Source of the DNA: Acetobacteraceae bacterium
GTDB taxonomy: Bacteria; Pseudomonadota; Alphaproteobacteria; Acetobacterales; Acetobacteraceae
DNA: 64,000 nucleotides
Direction: 5' to 3'
Assembly (NCBI GenBank): GCA_947371015.1
Contig: CANBNK010000007.1
Location: 19,853 to 83,852 of the forward strand
The notes beneath the pieces were generated by a model, which ran no database searches, was not told where the DNA came from, and worked only from the letters and a program-made list of their open reading frames with translations. Positions 25,083 to 33,386 of the stretch are shown here, piece after piece (the stretch's first letter is position 1; each line of letters opens with the position of its first letter). The position numbers and the translations under genes are program-made.

Positions 25083-27581
25083 ATGGACCTGCCCAACCTG
25101 CCCAAGGATCTTCCCGTTGTCGAAGCCCTGCCGGCGCTGACCGCTGCGCTGCGGGAGGGCAGCAACGCCGTGCTGATCGCCCCACCCGGCGCCGGCAAGA
25201 CCACGCTGGTGCCGCTGGTGCTGCGGGACGAGCCTTGGGCGGCCGGGCAGAAGATCGTGGTGCTGGAACCCCGGCGTGTCGCCGCCCGCGCCGCCGCCCG
25301 GCGCATGGCGGATTTGTGCGGGGAGGCGCTGGGCGAAAGCATCGGCCTGGCCACCAGGCTGGACCGCGTGGCGGGCCCCGGCATGCGGGTGGAGGTCATC
25401 ACCGAAGGGCTGCTGGTGCGCCGGCTGCAATCCGACCCGGGGCTGGAGGGTGTCGCCGCGGTGATCCTGGACGAGGCGCATGAGCGCAACCTGGACACCG
25501 ACCTGGCGCTGGCGCTGTGCCTGGATTTGCAACGGGAGCTGCGGCCAGAGCTGCGGCTGCTGGCGATGTCCGCCACGCTGGATGGCGGTGTCTTCGCCAC
25601 GCTGATGCGGCGCGGTGCCGGCGAGACCGAGCCGGCGCCGGTGGTGGAGAGCCTCGGCCGGGCGTACCCGGTGGCGCTGGAATACCGGCTGCGCGACCTG
25701 AAGGAGATGCGCGAGCTGCCGGACGCGATGGCAACGGCCATCCGTGGCGCGCTGCGCGACCACCCCGGCGACGTGCTGGCCTTCCTGCCCGGCTGGAGCG
25801 AGATCCGCCGCACCGCCGAGCGGCTGGACGGCGTGGAGGCAGAAATCCTGCCGCTGCATGGCGAGATGCCGCCGGCCGAGCAGGACCGCGCGCTCGGGCC
25901 TTCATCTCGGAGAAAAGTGGTGCTGGCGACCAGCATCGCCGAGACCTCGCTGACCGTGCCCGGCGTGCGGATCGTGGTGGATGGCGGCTTTCGGCGCACC
26001 CCGCAGCTGGATGCGGCGACCGGGCTTTCCCGCCTGGTCACCGTCCGCATCTCCAAGGCCGCCGCCGAGCAGCGCGCCGGCCGCGCCGGCCGGCAGGGGC
26101 CGGGCGTGGCGGTGCGGCTGTGGAGTGAGGCACTGCATCGCGGCCTTGCCCCGCAGGACCGGCCGGAGATGCTGGAGGCCGAACTCTCCGGCCTGGCGCT
26201 GGACTTGGCGGCCTGGGGGACGGAGCCCGGAGCGCTGGCCTTCCTCGACCCGCCGCCGCTGCGCACCTTCCAGGTGGCGCGCGCCCTGCTGGCGGAGCTG
26301 GACGCGCTGGACGATACCGGCCGCGTCACCGCCATGGGCCGGCGCATGGCGCGGATGGGCACCCACCCCCGGCTGGCGCGCATGCTGCTGGCGGCGGAGA
26401 GCGAGGGCGAGAAGGCGCTGGCTGCCGACCTGGCGGCGCTGCTGGAGGAACGCGACCCGATACGGGGACGCGAGGCACCCAGCGACATCCAGCTGCGGTT
26501 GGACCTGCTGCATGGGCATGGGTCTGCGGAAGCGGACAGGGGTGCCATCCATCGCATTCGCCGCGCTGCCAGCCTGCATCGGCGCCGGCTGGGCGTGCAT
26601 GGCAATACCGAAGCCGAGGGCGATGCCGGGGCGCTGTTGGCGGCCGGCTTCCCCGACCGCATCGCGGCGCGGCGCGGGGTGATGGCCGGTGCCTTCCGCA
26701 TGGCCAGCGGCCAGGGCGCCCGGCTTTCGGCGGCCGACCCGCTCGGTCGCCAGGCGCTGCTGGCGGTGGCGGACCTGGAATTGCAGGGCACCGAGGCGCG
26801 CATTCGCATGGCGGCGCCGCTGGACCGGGCGGTGCTGGAGGCCCGCTTCCCGACGCGCTTCGTGCGCGAGGAAGGCGCCGCCTTCGACGCCCGGGCCGGG
26901 GCGGTGCAGAGCCGCCGGCGGCTCCGCTTCGGCCCGCTGGTGCTGGAGGAGAGCACCATCCCCCACGCCGACCCGGCGGCGGTGGCGGCGGCGCTGGCCG
27001 CGGCGGTGGCCGAACGCGGCTTGCGCGATCTGCCCTGGAACGACGGCGCGCGGCAGGTGCAGGCGCGGATCGGCTGGCTTCGGCGAGTGGAGGGCGAGGA
27101 ATGGCCCGACCTGGCCGAAGCCGCCTTGCTGGTCGGCGTGCAGGAATGGCTGGCGCCGCACCTAAACGGGATGACCAGGCTGAGTGAGCTGAGCGGGCTG
27201 AACCTGACCGACATCCTGCTCGGCGCCTTGCCGTGGGAGCGGCGCCAGCGGCTGGACAAGGCGTTGCCCACGCGGTTGCCGCTGCTGGTCGGCCGCAGCG
27301 CCGGCATCGATTACGCGCGCGAAACGCCGACCTTGGAGGCACGTGCGCAGCATCTCTACGGGCTGGCGACACTACCAAAACTGGCGGAGGGGCGGGTGCC
27401 GCTGCAGGTCTCGCTGCTTTCCCCGGCCGGGCGGCCCATCGCCATCACGGGCGACCTCGGGGCGTTCTGGAAGGCGGGCTGGCTGGATGCGCGCAAGGAT
27501 ATGCGCGGACGCTACCCCAAGCATGACTGGCCCGAGGACCCCGCCACCGCCACACCGCCGCCGGAGCGCGTGCGGCGTTGA
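25083..27581 (+). CDS. hrpB: ATP-dependent DEAH-type helicase HrpB
   Basis: An 832-residue DExH-box helicase of the HrpB group. Walker A is APPGAGKTTL (about residues 33-42), the DEAH box is VILDEAHERN, then MSATLDGG (motif III), a helicase C domain with VLATSIAETSLTVPGVRIV and QRAGRAGRQGPG, and the HrpB C-terminal domain (LDKALPTRL near 724). The length is normal. HrpB is widespread in proteobacteria with poorly defined RNA roles. The start is ATG 25083. Confidence 0.95.
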   Translation: MDLPNLPKDLPVVEALPALTAALREGSNAVLIAPPGAGKTTLVPLVLRDEPWAAGQKIVVLEPRRVAARAAARRMADLCGEALGESIGLATRLDRVAGPGMRVEVITEGLLVRRLQSDPGLEGVAAVILDEAHERNLDTDLALALCLDLQRELRPELRLLAMSATLDGGVFATLMRRGAGETEPAPVVESLGRAYPVALEYRLRDLKEMRELPDAMATAIRGALRDHPGDVLAFLPGWSEIRRTAERLDGVEAEILPLHGEMPPAEQDRALGPSSRRKVVLATSIAETSLTVPGVRIVVDGGFRRTPQLDAATGLSRLVTVRISKAAAEQRAGRAGRQGPGVAVRLWSEALHRGLAPQDRPEMLEAELSGLALDLAAWGTEPGALAFLDPPPLRTFQVARALLAELDALDDTGRVTAMGRRMARMGTHPRLARMLLAAESEGEKALAADLAALLEERDPIRGREAPSDIQLRLDLLHGHGSAEADRGAIHRIRRAASLHRRRLGVHGNTEAEGDAGALLAAGFPDRIAARRGVMAGAFRMASGQGARLSAADPLGRQALLAVADLELQGTEARIRMAAPLDRAVLEARFPTRFVREEGAAFDARAGAVQSRRRLRFGPLVLEESTIPHADPAAVAAALAAAVAERGLRDLPWNDGARQVQARIGWLRRVEGEEWPDLAEAALLVGVQEWLAPHLNGMTRLSELSGLNLTDILLGALPWERRQRLDKALPTRLPLLVGRSAGIDYARETPTLEARAQHLYGLATLPKLAEGRVPLQVSLLSPAGRPIAITGDLGAFWKAGWLDARKDMRGRYPKHDWPEDPATATPPPERVRR

Positions 27582-27640
27582 AGGAACCATGCGCCCGCCC
27601 CAATTCTTCTCCCCGACCTGATGTCAGGAACCGCCTGCCC

Positions 27641-28744
27641 ATGCCCCCCTCGTTGAACCGTCGCGGCCTCGGTCTTGGGCTGCTCGGCCTTTCCGTCGCC
27701 GGCTGCGCGCAACAGCCGGTGCCGGCGGTGGCGCAGCGCGGCGCTGCCTTCCTGCCGGATTTCGCCGACCTGGCGGACCGGGTGCTGCCGGCCGTGGTGA
27801 ACATCGCCGTCACGTCGGAGCAGTCCGGCGAAATGCCGCAGGAGTTGCGCGGCACGCCCTATGAGCGGCTGTTCCGCAACCGCCGCCGGCAGGAAGTGGC
27901 CGGCGCCGGCTCCGGCTTCATCGTCGATCCCGCGGGCTTCGTCGTCTCCAACAACCATGTGGTCGGCAATGCCACGCGGGTGGTGGTCGCGTTGCAGGAT
28001 GGCACCGAGCTACCGGCGCGGATTGTCGCCTTGGACGAAGCGACCGACCTGGCGCTGCTGAAGGTGGAAAGCCGTACCCCCTTGCCCTCGGTGCCCTGGG
28101 GCAACTCGGCGGCGATGCGCGTGGGCAATTGGGTGCTAGCGGCGGGCAATCCGTTCCGGCTGGGCGGCACCGTCACGGTTGGCATCGTCTCGGCGCGCGG
28201 GCGGGATATCGGCGTCGGACCTTTCGACGATTTCATCCAGACCGACGCGGCGGTGAACCCGGGCAACTCCGGTGGCCCGCTGTTTAACACCGCCGGCGAG
28301 GTCATTGGCATCAACACCGCGATCTATTCGCCGACCGGCGCCTATGCCGGGATCAGCTTCGCCACGCCGTCCGATATCGCCCGCCCGGTGATCGACGCGC
28401 TGATGCATGGCGGCAGGGTGGAGCGCGGCTGGCTGGGCGTTTCGGTGCGCGACCAGGCTGCCCAGGAGGGCAATGCCCCGGGCCGCGGCGTGTTGGTGGC
28501 TGGCGTCGAGCGCGGCAGCCCCGCGGCGCGGGCCGGGCTGAAGCTCGGCGACACCGTGTTGGCGATCAATGGCGAAAGGGTGGATAGCTCGCGCATCCTG
28601 GTGCGTGCCGTGGCAGCGGTGGCGCCGGGGCAGACGGTGCGGGTGACGTTGCTGCGCGACGGCCGGCCGCAGGAGATAGCGGTGCAGGCAGGCCGGCGGC
28701 CGGCGACGGCAGGCGCCGGGGCCGGCGCTGGGCGGATCGAGTGA
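27641..28744 (+). CDS. DegP/HtrA-like serine protease, predicted lipoprotein
   Basis: A 367-residue trypsin-like protease with one PDZ domain. The N-terminal signal ends with lipobox VAGC (Cys22), predicting an outer- or inner-membrane lipoprotein facing the periplasm, which is less usual than the soluble DegP form. The triad is His106 (SNNHVVG), Asp136 (EATDLALLKV) and Ser210 (NPGNSGGPL). A single PDZ covers about residues 265-350 (GVERGSPAARAGLKLGD). ATG 27641 is preferred over an earlier TTG because it places the lipobox correctly. A two-component pair for envelope or signal responses follows 120 bp downstream. Confidence 0.9.
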   Translation: MPPSLNRRGLGLGLLGLSVAGCAQQPVPAVAQRGAAFLPDFADLADRVLPAVVNIAVTSEQSGEMPQELRGTPYERLFRNRRRQEVAGAGSGFIVDPAGFVVSNNHVVGNATRVVVALQDGTELPARIVALDEATDLALLKVESRTPLPSVPWGNSAAMRVGNWVLAAGNPFRLGGTVTVGIVSARGRDIGVGPFDDFIQTDAAVNPGNSGGPLFNTAGEVIGINTAIYSPTGAYAGISFATPSDIARPVIDALMHGGRVERGWLGVSVRDQAAQEGNAPGRGVLVAGVERGSPAARAGLKLGDTVLAINGERVDSSRILVRAVAAVAPGQTVRVTLLRDGRPQEIAVQAGRRPATAGAGAGAGRIE

Positions 28745-28782
28745 GGCGGCTGCAAGCCTGTGCTACCTTAGGGCAAATTAAC

Positions 28783-28821
28783 GTCGGCGGCGGCCCCCAG
28801 CTTGTAGGATAGGCCGCCGAC
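28783..28821 (+). terminator. inverted repeat between protease and response regulator
   Basis: Perfect 9-bp arms GTCGGCGGC (28783-28791) and GCCGCCGAC (28813-28821) with a 21-base loop. It lies 39 bp after the protease stop and 42 bp before the regulator start. It could be a terminator of the protease gene or an operator for the two-component pair; no U tract follows. Confidence 0.35.
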
Positions 28822-28863
28822 TCGCCTGGAAATGAGGCCGCTCAAGGGCCGAAGGAGACATAT

Positions 28864-29544
28864 ATGCGCATCCTGCTGGTGGAAGACGATGCCGAGGTGG
28901 CGCGCTTCGTCCGCAAGGGGCTGCAGGAGGCCGGGCATACGGTGGAACACGCCGGCAATGGCCGGGACGGGCTGTTCCTGGCGGCGTCCGAGCAATTCGA
29001 CCTGCTGGTGCTGGACCGCATGCTGCCGGGCGGCGTGGATGGCGTGCGCTTGGTGGAGACGCTGCGCAGCCAGGGCAACCGCACCCCGGTGCTGTTCCTC
29101 TCCGCCCTGTCCGGCGTAGATGAGCGGGTGAAGGGCCTGAAGGCCGGGGGCGACGACTATCTCACCAAGCCCTTCGCCTTCGCCGAGCTGCTGGCCCGGG
29201 TGGAAGCATTGGGGCGGCGCCCGTCGGTCGATGCGCCGGCCACCAAGCTGCGCGTTGCCGATCTGGAACTGGACCTGCTCAGCCGTATCGTCACCCGCGG
29301 CGCCAAGCGGATCGACATTCAGCCGCGTGAGTTCCGCCTGCTGGAGCATCTGATGCGCCATGCCGGCCAGGTGGTGACGCGGACCATGCTGCTGGAGAAG
29401 GTTTGGGACTACCACTTCGACCCGCAGACCAACGTGATCGACGTGCATGTCAGCCGGCTGCGGCAGAAGATCGACAAGGGCTTCGACAAGCCGCTGATCC
29501 ATACCGTGCGCAACGCCGGCTACATGATACGGGCGGAACCGTAG
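28864..29544 (+). CDS. OmpR/PhoB-family response regulator
   Basis: A 226-residue DNA-binding response regulator. The receiver domain has acidic residues at LLVEDDAE, phospho-acceptor Asp51 in LLVLDRMLPG and the conserved Lys in YLTKPFAF. The C-terminal winged helix includes FRLLEHLMRHAGQVVTRTMLLEKVW and VIDVHVSRLRQKID. A strong AAGGAGA precedes ATG 28864. It is followed after 13 bp by its histidine kinase. The sequence resembles the copper/heavy-metal or QseB-type subgroup only loosely, so the signal is unknown. Confidence 0.93.
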   Translation: MRILLVEDDAEVARFVRKGLQEAGHTVEHAGNGRDGLFLAASEQFDLLVLDRMLPGGVDGVRLVETLRSQGNRTPVLFLSALSGVDERVKGLKAGGDDYLTKPFAFAELLARVEALGRRPSVDAPATKLRVADLELDLLSRIVTRGAKRIDIQPREFRLLEHLMRHAGQVVTRTMLLEKVWDYHFDPQTNVIDVHVSRLRQKIDKGFDKPLIHTVRNAGYMIRAEP

Positions 29545-29557
29545 CGGCGCGGCCGGC

Positions 29558-30988
29558 GTGACCAGTGCCAGCCCGGCGACGCCGATCCTTCGCCCGCCAC
29601 GGCTGCTGGCCAGCGCCGGCTTCCGCTTCGCCGTGCTGTTCGCCGCCATGTTCAGCGTTGCCGCCATCGCCATGGTCGCCGTGCTGTGGTGGGCCACCGC
29701 CATTGCCTTGGACCGGCAGACTGACGCCGCCATCCGCGCCGACGCCATCGCGCTGACCGAACGCTGGCGCGAAGCCGGGGCGGCCGGGTTGGCTGAGGCG
29801 ATCGAGGACCGCATCACGGTGGATGTGGAGAACGAGAGCATCTACCTGCTGCGCCAGGTGACAGACGCTGTCCCGATGCAGCGGCTGGCCGGCAACCTGG
29901 AGGACTGGCCCGCCGATACGCCGGCCGATGGCGCCTGGTTCCGCACCCGCGTAACGCATGACAACAACACCAGCCAGGCCCGGCTGCACCGGCTGGACCT
30001 GCCCGGGCTGCAACTGTTGATCGGTCGGGACGAGGACCAGCGGGTGGAGTTGCGCCGGCTGCTGACCGAGGGCGTGGTCTATGCCTCCGGCGCCGTGGTG
30101 CTGTTCGCGCTGGCCGGGGCCTGGCTGATCCGCCGCGCGCTGCAACGCCGGCTGGGCGCGGCGTTCGAGACCTCCATCGCCATCGCCGGTGGCGACCTGG
30201 CGCATCGCGTGCCGCTTTCCGGCCGGGATGACGAGTTCGACCGGCTGGCGCAGACGCTGAATACCATGCTTGACCGCATCGCCACGCTGATGGCGGGGGT
30301 GCGCGGCGTCTCGGACGCCATTGCGCACGACCTGCGCACTCCGATCGCCCGTGCCCGCGCCAAGCTTGAGGAGGCGCTGGCCAGCGCGCCGCCGGCCCGC
30401 ACCGCCGAGGGTGAGGCGCTGCGCGCGGCGGTGGAACAGGGCATTGCCGACCTGGACAATATCAGCCGGATCTTCCAGGCGCTGCTGCGTATCGCGGAAG
30501 CCGAGGCGGGTGCGCGCCGCGCCGCCTTCGCGCCCTTCGACATGGTGCCGGTGCTGGCCGACGCGGCGGAGTTCTACGCCGTGGCGGCGGAGGCGCGCGG
30601 CCAGGTGCTGGAGACCGCGTTGCCCGAGCGCCTGCCACTGGTGGGCGACCGCGATCTGCTGCTGCAGGCGGTGGCCAACCTGTTGGACAACGCCATCAAG
30701 TTCACCCCGCCCGGTGGCACCATCCGGCTGGCGGCGGCGATGGAGGAGCATGGCGTCGCCATCACCGTCAGCGACAACGGCCCCGGCATGCCCGCCGAGG
30801 ACCGCAGCCACGCCGGGGAGCGCTTCTTCCGCGCCGACAAGGCTCGCGCCACGCCGGGCAGTGGCCTCGGGCTTTCGCTGGTGCAGGCCATGGCGCATCT
30901 GCATGGCGGGGAACTGGTGCTGGCGGATGCCGAGCCGGGCCTGGACCCGCCGGGGCTGGCAGCGGTGTTGCGGCTGCCGCGACCCTAG
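29558..30988 (+). CDS. sensor histidine kinase
   Basis: A 476-residue membrane kinase. TM1 is at about residues 24-46, a 125-residue periplasmic sensor follows, TM2 is at about 173-192, then HAMP, HisKA with phospho-acceptor His257 in AHDLRTPIARARAKL, and an ATPase domain with N box (NLLDNAIKF), G1 (DNGPGMP) and G2 (GSGLGLSLVQAM). GTG 29558 starts it. It is the cognate partner of the upstream regulator. The TAG stop belongs to the CTAG that opens the next repeat. Confidence 0.93.
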   Translation: MTSASPATPILRPPRLLASAGFRFAVLFAAMFSVAAIAMVAVLWWATAIALDRQTDAAIRADAIALTERWREAGAAGLAEAIEDRITVDVENESIYLLRQVTDAVPMQRLAGNLEDWPADTPADGAWFRTRVTHDNNTSQARLHRLDLPGLQLLIGRDEDQRVELRRLLTEGVVYASGAVVLFALAGAWLIRRALQRRLGAAFETSIAIAGGDLAHRVPLSGRDDEFDRLAQTLNTMLDRIATLMAGVRGVSDAIAHDLRTPIARARAKLEEALASAPPARTAEGEALRAAVEQGIADLDNISRIFQALLRIAEAEAGARRAAFAPFDMVPVLADAAEFYAVAAEARGQVLETALPERLPLVGDRDLLLQAVANLLDNAIKFTPPGGTIRLAAAMEEHGVAITVSDNGPGMPAEDRSHAGERFFRADKARATPGSGLGLSLVQAMAHLHGGELVLADAEPGLDPPGLAAVLRLPRP

Positions 30989-31090
30989 AGTCTGATCGTC
31001 GCCGGTGGAATCACCGGCGACGTGAATCAGCCGCACAAACAAAAGGCTAGAGTCGGTCAGATGCTTCCATGAGCGTCTGACAGACTCTAG
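30985..31090 (+). repeat. CTAG palindromic repeat, copy 4 (reference, complete)
   Basis: Complete 106-bp unit. CTAG at 30985-30988 is followed by hairpin A, whose 10-bp arms GTCGCCGGTG (30998-31007) and CACCGGCGAC (31012-31021) pair perfectly around GAAT. Then come GTGAATCAGCCGC, ACAAACAAAAGG, an internal CTAG (31047-31050), and hairpin B with 18-base arms (31047-31064 and 31073-31090) pairing at 16 positions plus one wobble, ending CTCTAG. The first CTAG provides the kinase stop codon. It separates the two-component operon from the convergent exosortase operon. Confidence 0.85.
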
Positions 31091-31103
31091 GGCCGGGCGA
31101 GGG

Positions 31104-31583
31104 TCAGTCGAAGACGCCCCGCAGGTCCAGCCCTGCGCAGTGCTGGGGCGGCCCCTTGCCAACGAAGGCCAGGGTGAAGCCTGGAGCCGGACCGCCGCCG
31201 AGCCGCTGGCGCAGCGCCTGCCAGGGTGCGGCAAGCCGGTCCAACGGGGCGGTCGGCAGTACCCTGGTGCCGGCTTCGGTCAGGAAGACCGCTGCGGGGC
31301 CCCAGTTGAATTGAACCAGGGCCGCCAATGACGGGTCCGGTGGCAGAACCAGGCTGGCCAGGACGCAGAGGCCGCGGCCATGGCGCCGGGCGGTCAGCGA
31401 GCCATCGGCCAGCAGCGGCTGGTCTTCCAGGCGCTGCCAGCCCTGGCGCTCCAGCGCCGTGCTCAGCCGGGCAACGGCGGCGGCCTCCTGGTGGATGGGC
31501 ACCTGGCCGAAGTGCAGCAAGCGCAGGCCGAGAACCAGGCCGAACCAGAGCAGCAGCAGGGCAACGGTGGCGCGGCTACGCAT
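31104..31583 (-). CDS. small membrane-anchored protein of the exosortase locus
   Basis: A 159-residue protein with one N-terminal membrane helix (RATVALLLLWFGLVLGLRLL) and a periplasmic domain of about 135 residues. No family is recognised with certainty. Its position and shape (signal-anchor, GWQRLEDQPL early in the domain) recall EpsI-type exosortase partner proteins, but it is short and the resemblance is weak. The ATG lies inside the last codons of the exosortase gene (overlap of eight bases, CATGCGTAG), which argues for tight coupling. It is the last gene of the three-gene operon, ending 13 bp before a CTAG repeat. Confidence 0.65.
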   Translation of the reverse strand: MRSRATVALLLLWFGLVLGLRLLHFGQVPIHQEAAAVARLSTALERQGWQRLEDQPLLADGSLTARRHGRGLCVLASLVLPPDPSLAALVQFNWGPAAVFLTEAGTRVLPTAPLDRLAAPWQALRQRLGGGPAPGFTLAFVGKGPPQHCAGLDLRGVFD

Positions 31584-32400
31584 GGTCACTGGCGGCGTCG
31601 GCGGCCAGCTGAATGGCGCCGGCGGCGGCCAGGCCGAACAGGTTGGCGCCAACCAGCCCATGCCCCCAGGCAAAGCTGGCCGGCGACCAGGCCAGCAGCC
31701 CAAGTCGCAGCAGGTTGATCGCGGCCAGCACGAGCACCAGGCCCGCCAGCGCCACCACGGTGCGGCGCGCCGTGGATGCGCCCTGGTGCATCAGCAGGAA
31801 GCACAGGATGGCGAGGGGCAGGGTCTGGCCGAGCGAGCAGCCGGGCAGGATGACGATGCCATGGCCGCCGGGCATGCGGAGCTGATGGCCGAGGCGCATC
31901 AAGCCTGGCTCGGCGAGCGAGAGCAGGGCGTGGGTAGTCCAGGCTTCGGCATCGATCAACGGGCCGCCGAAGGCCGGCTGGCCATAGCGTAGCCAGAGCA
32001 GGTTGGCGCCGAGCGCTGCCATGCTGAGCGCGCCCAGGCGGGCAGCGCCGCGGCTTTCCCAGGCGAGGATGCCACCGAAGCCGACCAGTAGCAGGGCGGC
32101 CAGCAGAGTGGAGGGCAGCAGCATGCCAGCGGCAAACACCCAGGCCGCCGGGCCGGCCAGGCCACCGCCGCCAGCCTGACCCAGGGCGCCGCCTCGCCAG
32201 AGCGCCCCCAGGGCCAGCCATAGGGCCAGCAACTCCAGCGGGCCGGGGCTGGCCGATTCGAGCAGCCCCGCGGGGCCATCGGCCCGCCAGGTGAGGATGG
32301 CGCTGCCGGCCTGCATGTTGAGCCAGCCGCCGAACAACAGCAGCGCGGCCACGCGGCCCCACGGCAGCATGGGGGCCCGGCTGGCAGCGGTGGTGCTCAT
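31576..32400 (-). CDS. exosortase/archaeosortase-family transmembrane protease
   Basis: A 274-residue polytopic membrane protein. The exosortase catalytic set is in order and well spaced: Cys188 in ILPGCSLGQ, Arg232 in AINLLRLGLL and His247 in FAWGHGLVGANLF, within the C-terminal helices. Known exosortases cleave C-terminal sorting signals (PEP-CTERM and relatives) on exported proteins. The typical CSG is here CSL, so it is a divergent member. It overlaps the upstream cargo gene by ATGA and the downstream accessory gene by eight bases. No glycan biosynthesis genes are adjacent, unlike epsH loci. Confidence 0.78.
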   Translation of the reverse strand: MSTTAASRAPMLPWGRVAALLLFGGWLNMQAGSAILTWRADGPAGLLESASPGPLELLALWLALGALWRGGALGQAGGGGLAGPAAWVFAAGMLLPSTLLAALLLVGFGGILAWESRGAARLGALSMAALGANLLWLRYGQPAFGGPLIDAEAWTTHALLSLAEPGLMRLGHQLRMPGGHGIVILPGCSLGQTLPLAILCFLLMHQGASTARRTVVALAGLVLVLAAINLLRLGLLAWSPASFAWGHGLVGANLFGLAAAGAIQLAADAASDHA

Positions 32401-33167
32401 GCCGTGGCCGGGCGGCGGCGGCGGCGCAGCGCGCCGACCAGCAAGGCCAGCAGCGGCGATGCGGCAATCGGTGCGGCGTTGACCGGCACCGCGACGGCAC
32501 TGGGCTTGCCGGTGTCGCCGGCCGCCACGACAGCCGCCGGAGTGATCGCCTGGGTGGCGGTGGAAAAGGCCACCACGTTGAACTCGAAGGCCGGGTTGCT
32601 GCTGGTGAAGACCACGCTGTCGAAGCCGGACTTGGCGCCGAAGTTGAGGTTGACCCAGTAGCTGTTGGTGCCGTCTCGCGCCCCGTTCGGGTTGGTGGTG
32701 ACGGTCTTGCCGGTCAGCTGCTCGACCAACGTGTCGCCCTGGTAGAAGCTCAGGGTATTGTAGCTGTCGACCGAGCCCCATTGGACGCCGAAATACTGCT
32801 GTCGCGTCGAATACCCGACAGTGATGCCGCCCTTGGGCTCGGCGGCGAAGTAGTTGCCGGTGGTGGGACCGCTGGCGGTATAGGGCGCGGCGGTGACACC
32901 GGCGACATTGCCCGAATAGATCCCCGAGGTGCCGGTATAGCTGATGGTGCCGGCATTGGCGCCGTCGCCAAAGCTGACCGGCTGGCTGCTGACCAGGCCA
33001 TTGGTGCCACTGCTGCCAAGGTCCAGCACGCTGACGGTGCTGGACTGCGCCACGGTGGTCAGGCTGGTGGAGATGGTGACGTTGGGGGCCAGGACCTGGG
33101 CGCCGGCCGGGGCCGCCACCAGTCCACAGGTCCAGGCCGCCAGACCGCCGGCAAGAAAGCGTTGCAT
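32397..33167 (-). CDS. secreted protein with C-terminal exosortase sorting signal
   Basis: A 256-residue exported protein with a signal peptide (LAGGLAAWTCGLVAAPAGAQ) and a Ser/Thr/Gly-rich beta domain. YFGVQWGSVDSYNTLSFY and FDSVVFTSSNPAFEFNVVAF resemble known exosortase-dependent surface proteins. The last 30 residues form a tripartite CTERM-like signal: VPVNAAP, a short hydrophobic stretch (residues about 233-247) and a five-Arg cluster. It is the only visible cargo and the first gene of the operon. A GCAAAA-N9-TTTTGC dyad lies about 50-70 bp upstream of the ATG. Confidence 0.78.
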   Translation of the reverse strand: MQRFLAGGLAAWTCGLVAAPAGAQVLAPNVTISTSLTTVAQSSTVSVLDLGSSGTNGLVSSQPVSFGDGANAGTISYTGTSGIYSGNVAGVTAAPYTASGPTTGNYFAAEPKGGITVGYSTRQQYFGVQWGSVDSYNTLSFYQGDTLVEQLTGKTVTTNPNGARDGTNSYWVNLNFGAKSGFDSVVFTSSNPAFEFNVVAFSTATQAITPAAVVAAGDTGKPSAVAVPVNAAPIAASPLLALLVGALRRRRRPATA

Positions 33168-33211
33168 TATCTACTCCGACAAAAGATCCGCCGCGTTCAG
33201 GCAAATCCAAG

Positions 33212-33241
33212 GCCGGCAAAATGCGAGGCGTTTTGCCCGGC
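33212..33241 (-). promoter_or_regulatory. inverted repeat upstream of the exosortase cargo gene
   Basis: GCCGGCAAAA (33212-33221) pairs with TTTTGCCCGGC (33231-33241), one base bulged, across nine bases; the core is GCAAAA-N9-TTTTGC. It is located 45-74 bp upstream of the cargo ATG, where an operator or leader hairpin would sit. The regulator is unknown. Confidence 0.4.
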
Positions 33242-33282
33242 ACACTCCTACCGAGCGACCGAAGGACGACCTTACGTCCGCC

Positions 33283-33386
33283 AGAGTCTGTCAGGCGCAG
33301 ACAGAAGCGCCCGACAGACTCTAGCTCATTGTTTTGTCGTGTGATTCACGTCTTCGGCGATTCCGCCTGCGACGATCACATTCTAG
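33283..33386 (-). repeat. CTAG palindromic repeat, copy 5
   Basis: A complete unit in reverse orientation to copy 4. Hairpin B has arms AGAGTCTGTCAGGCGC (33283-33298) and GCGCCCGACAGACTCT (33307-33322), 15 of 16 paired plus one wobble. CTAG follows at 33321-33324, then TTGTTTTGTCGTGTGATTCACG, a weaker hairpin A around ATTC, GACGATCACA and CTAG at 33383-33386, shared with the next element. It lies on the upstream side of the exosortase operon, opposite copy 4. Confidence 0.78.

Noticed and set aside
29450..31234. Long minus-strand frame opposite the two-component genes
   Set aside because: It is the antisense shadow of a well-supported response regulator and histidine kinase and runs through the repeat.
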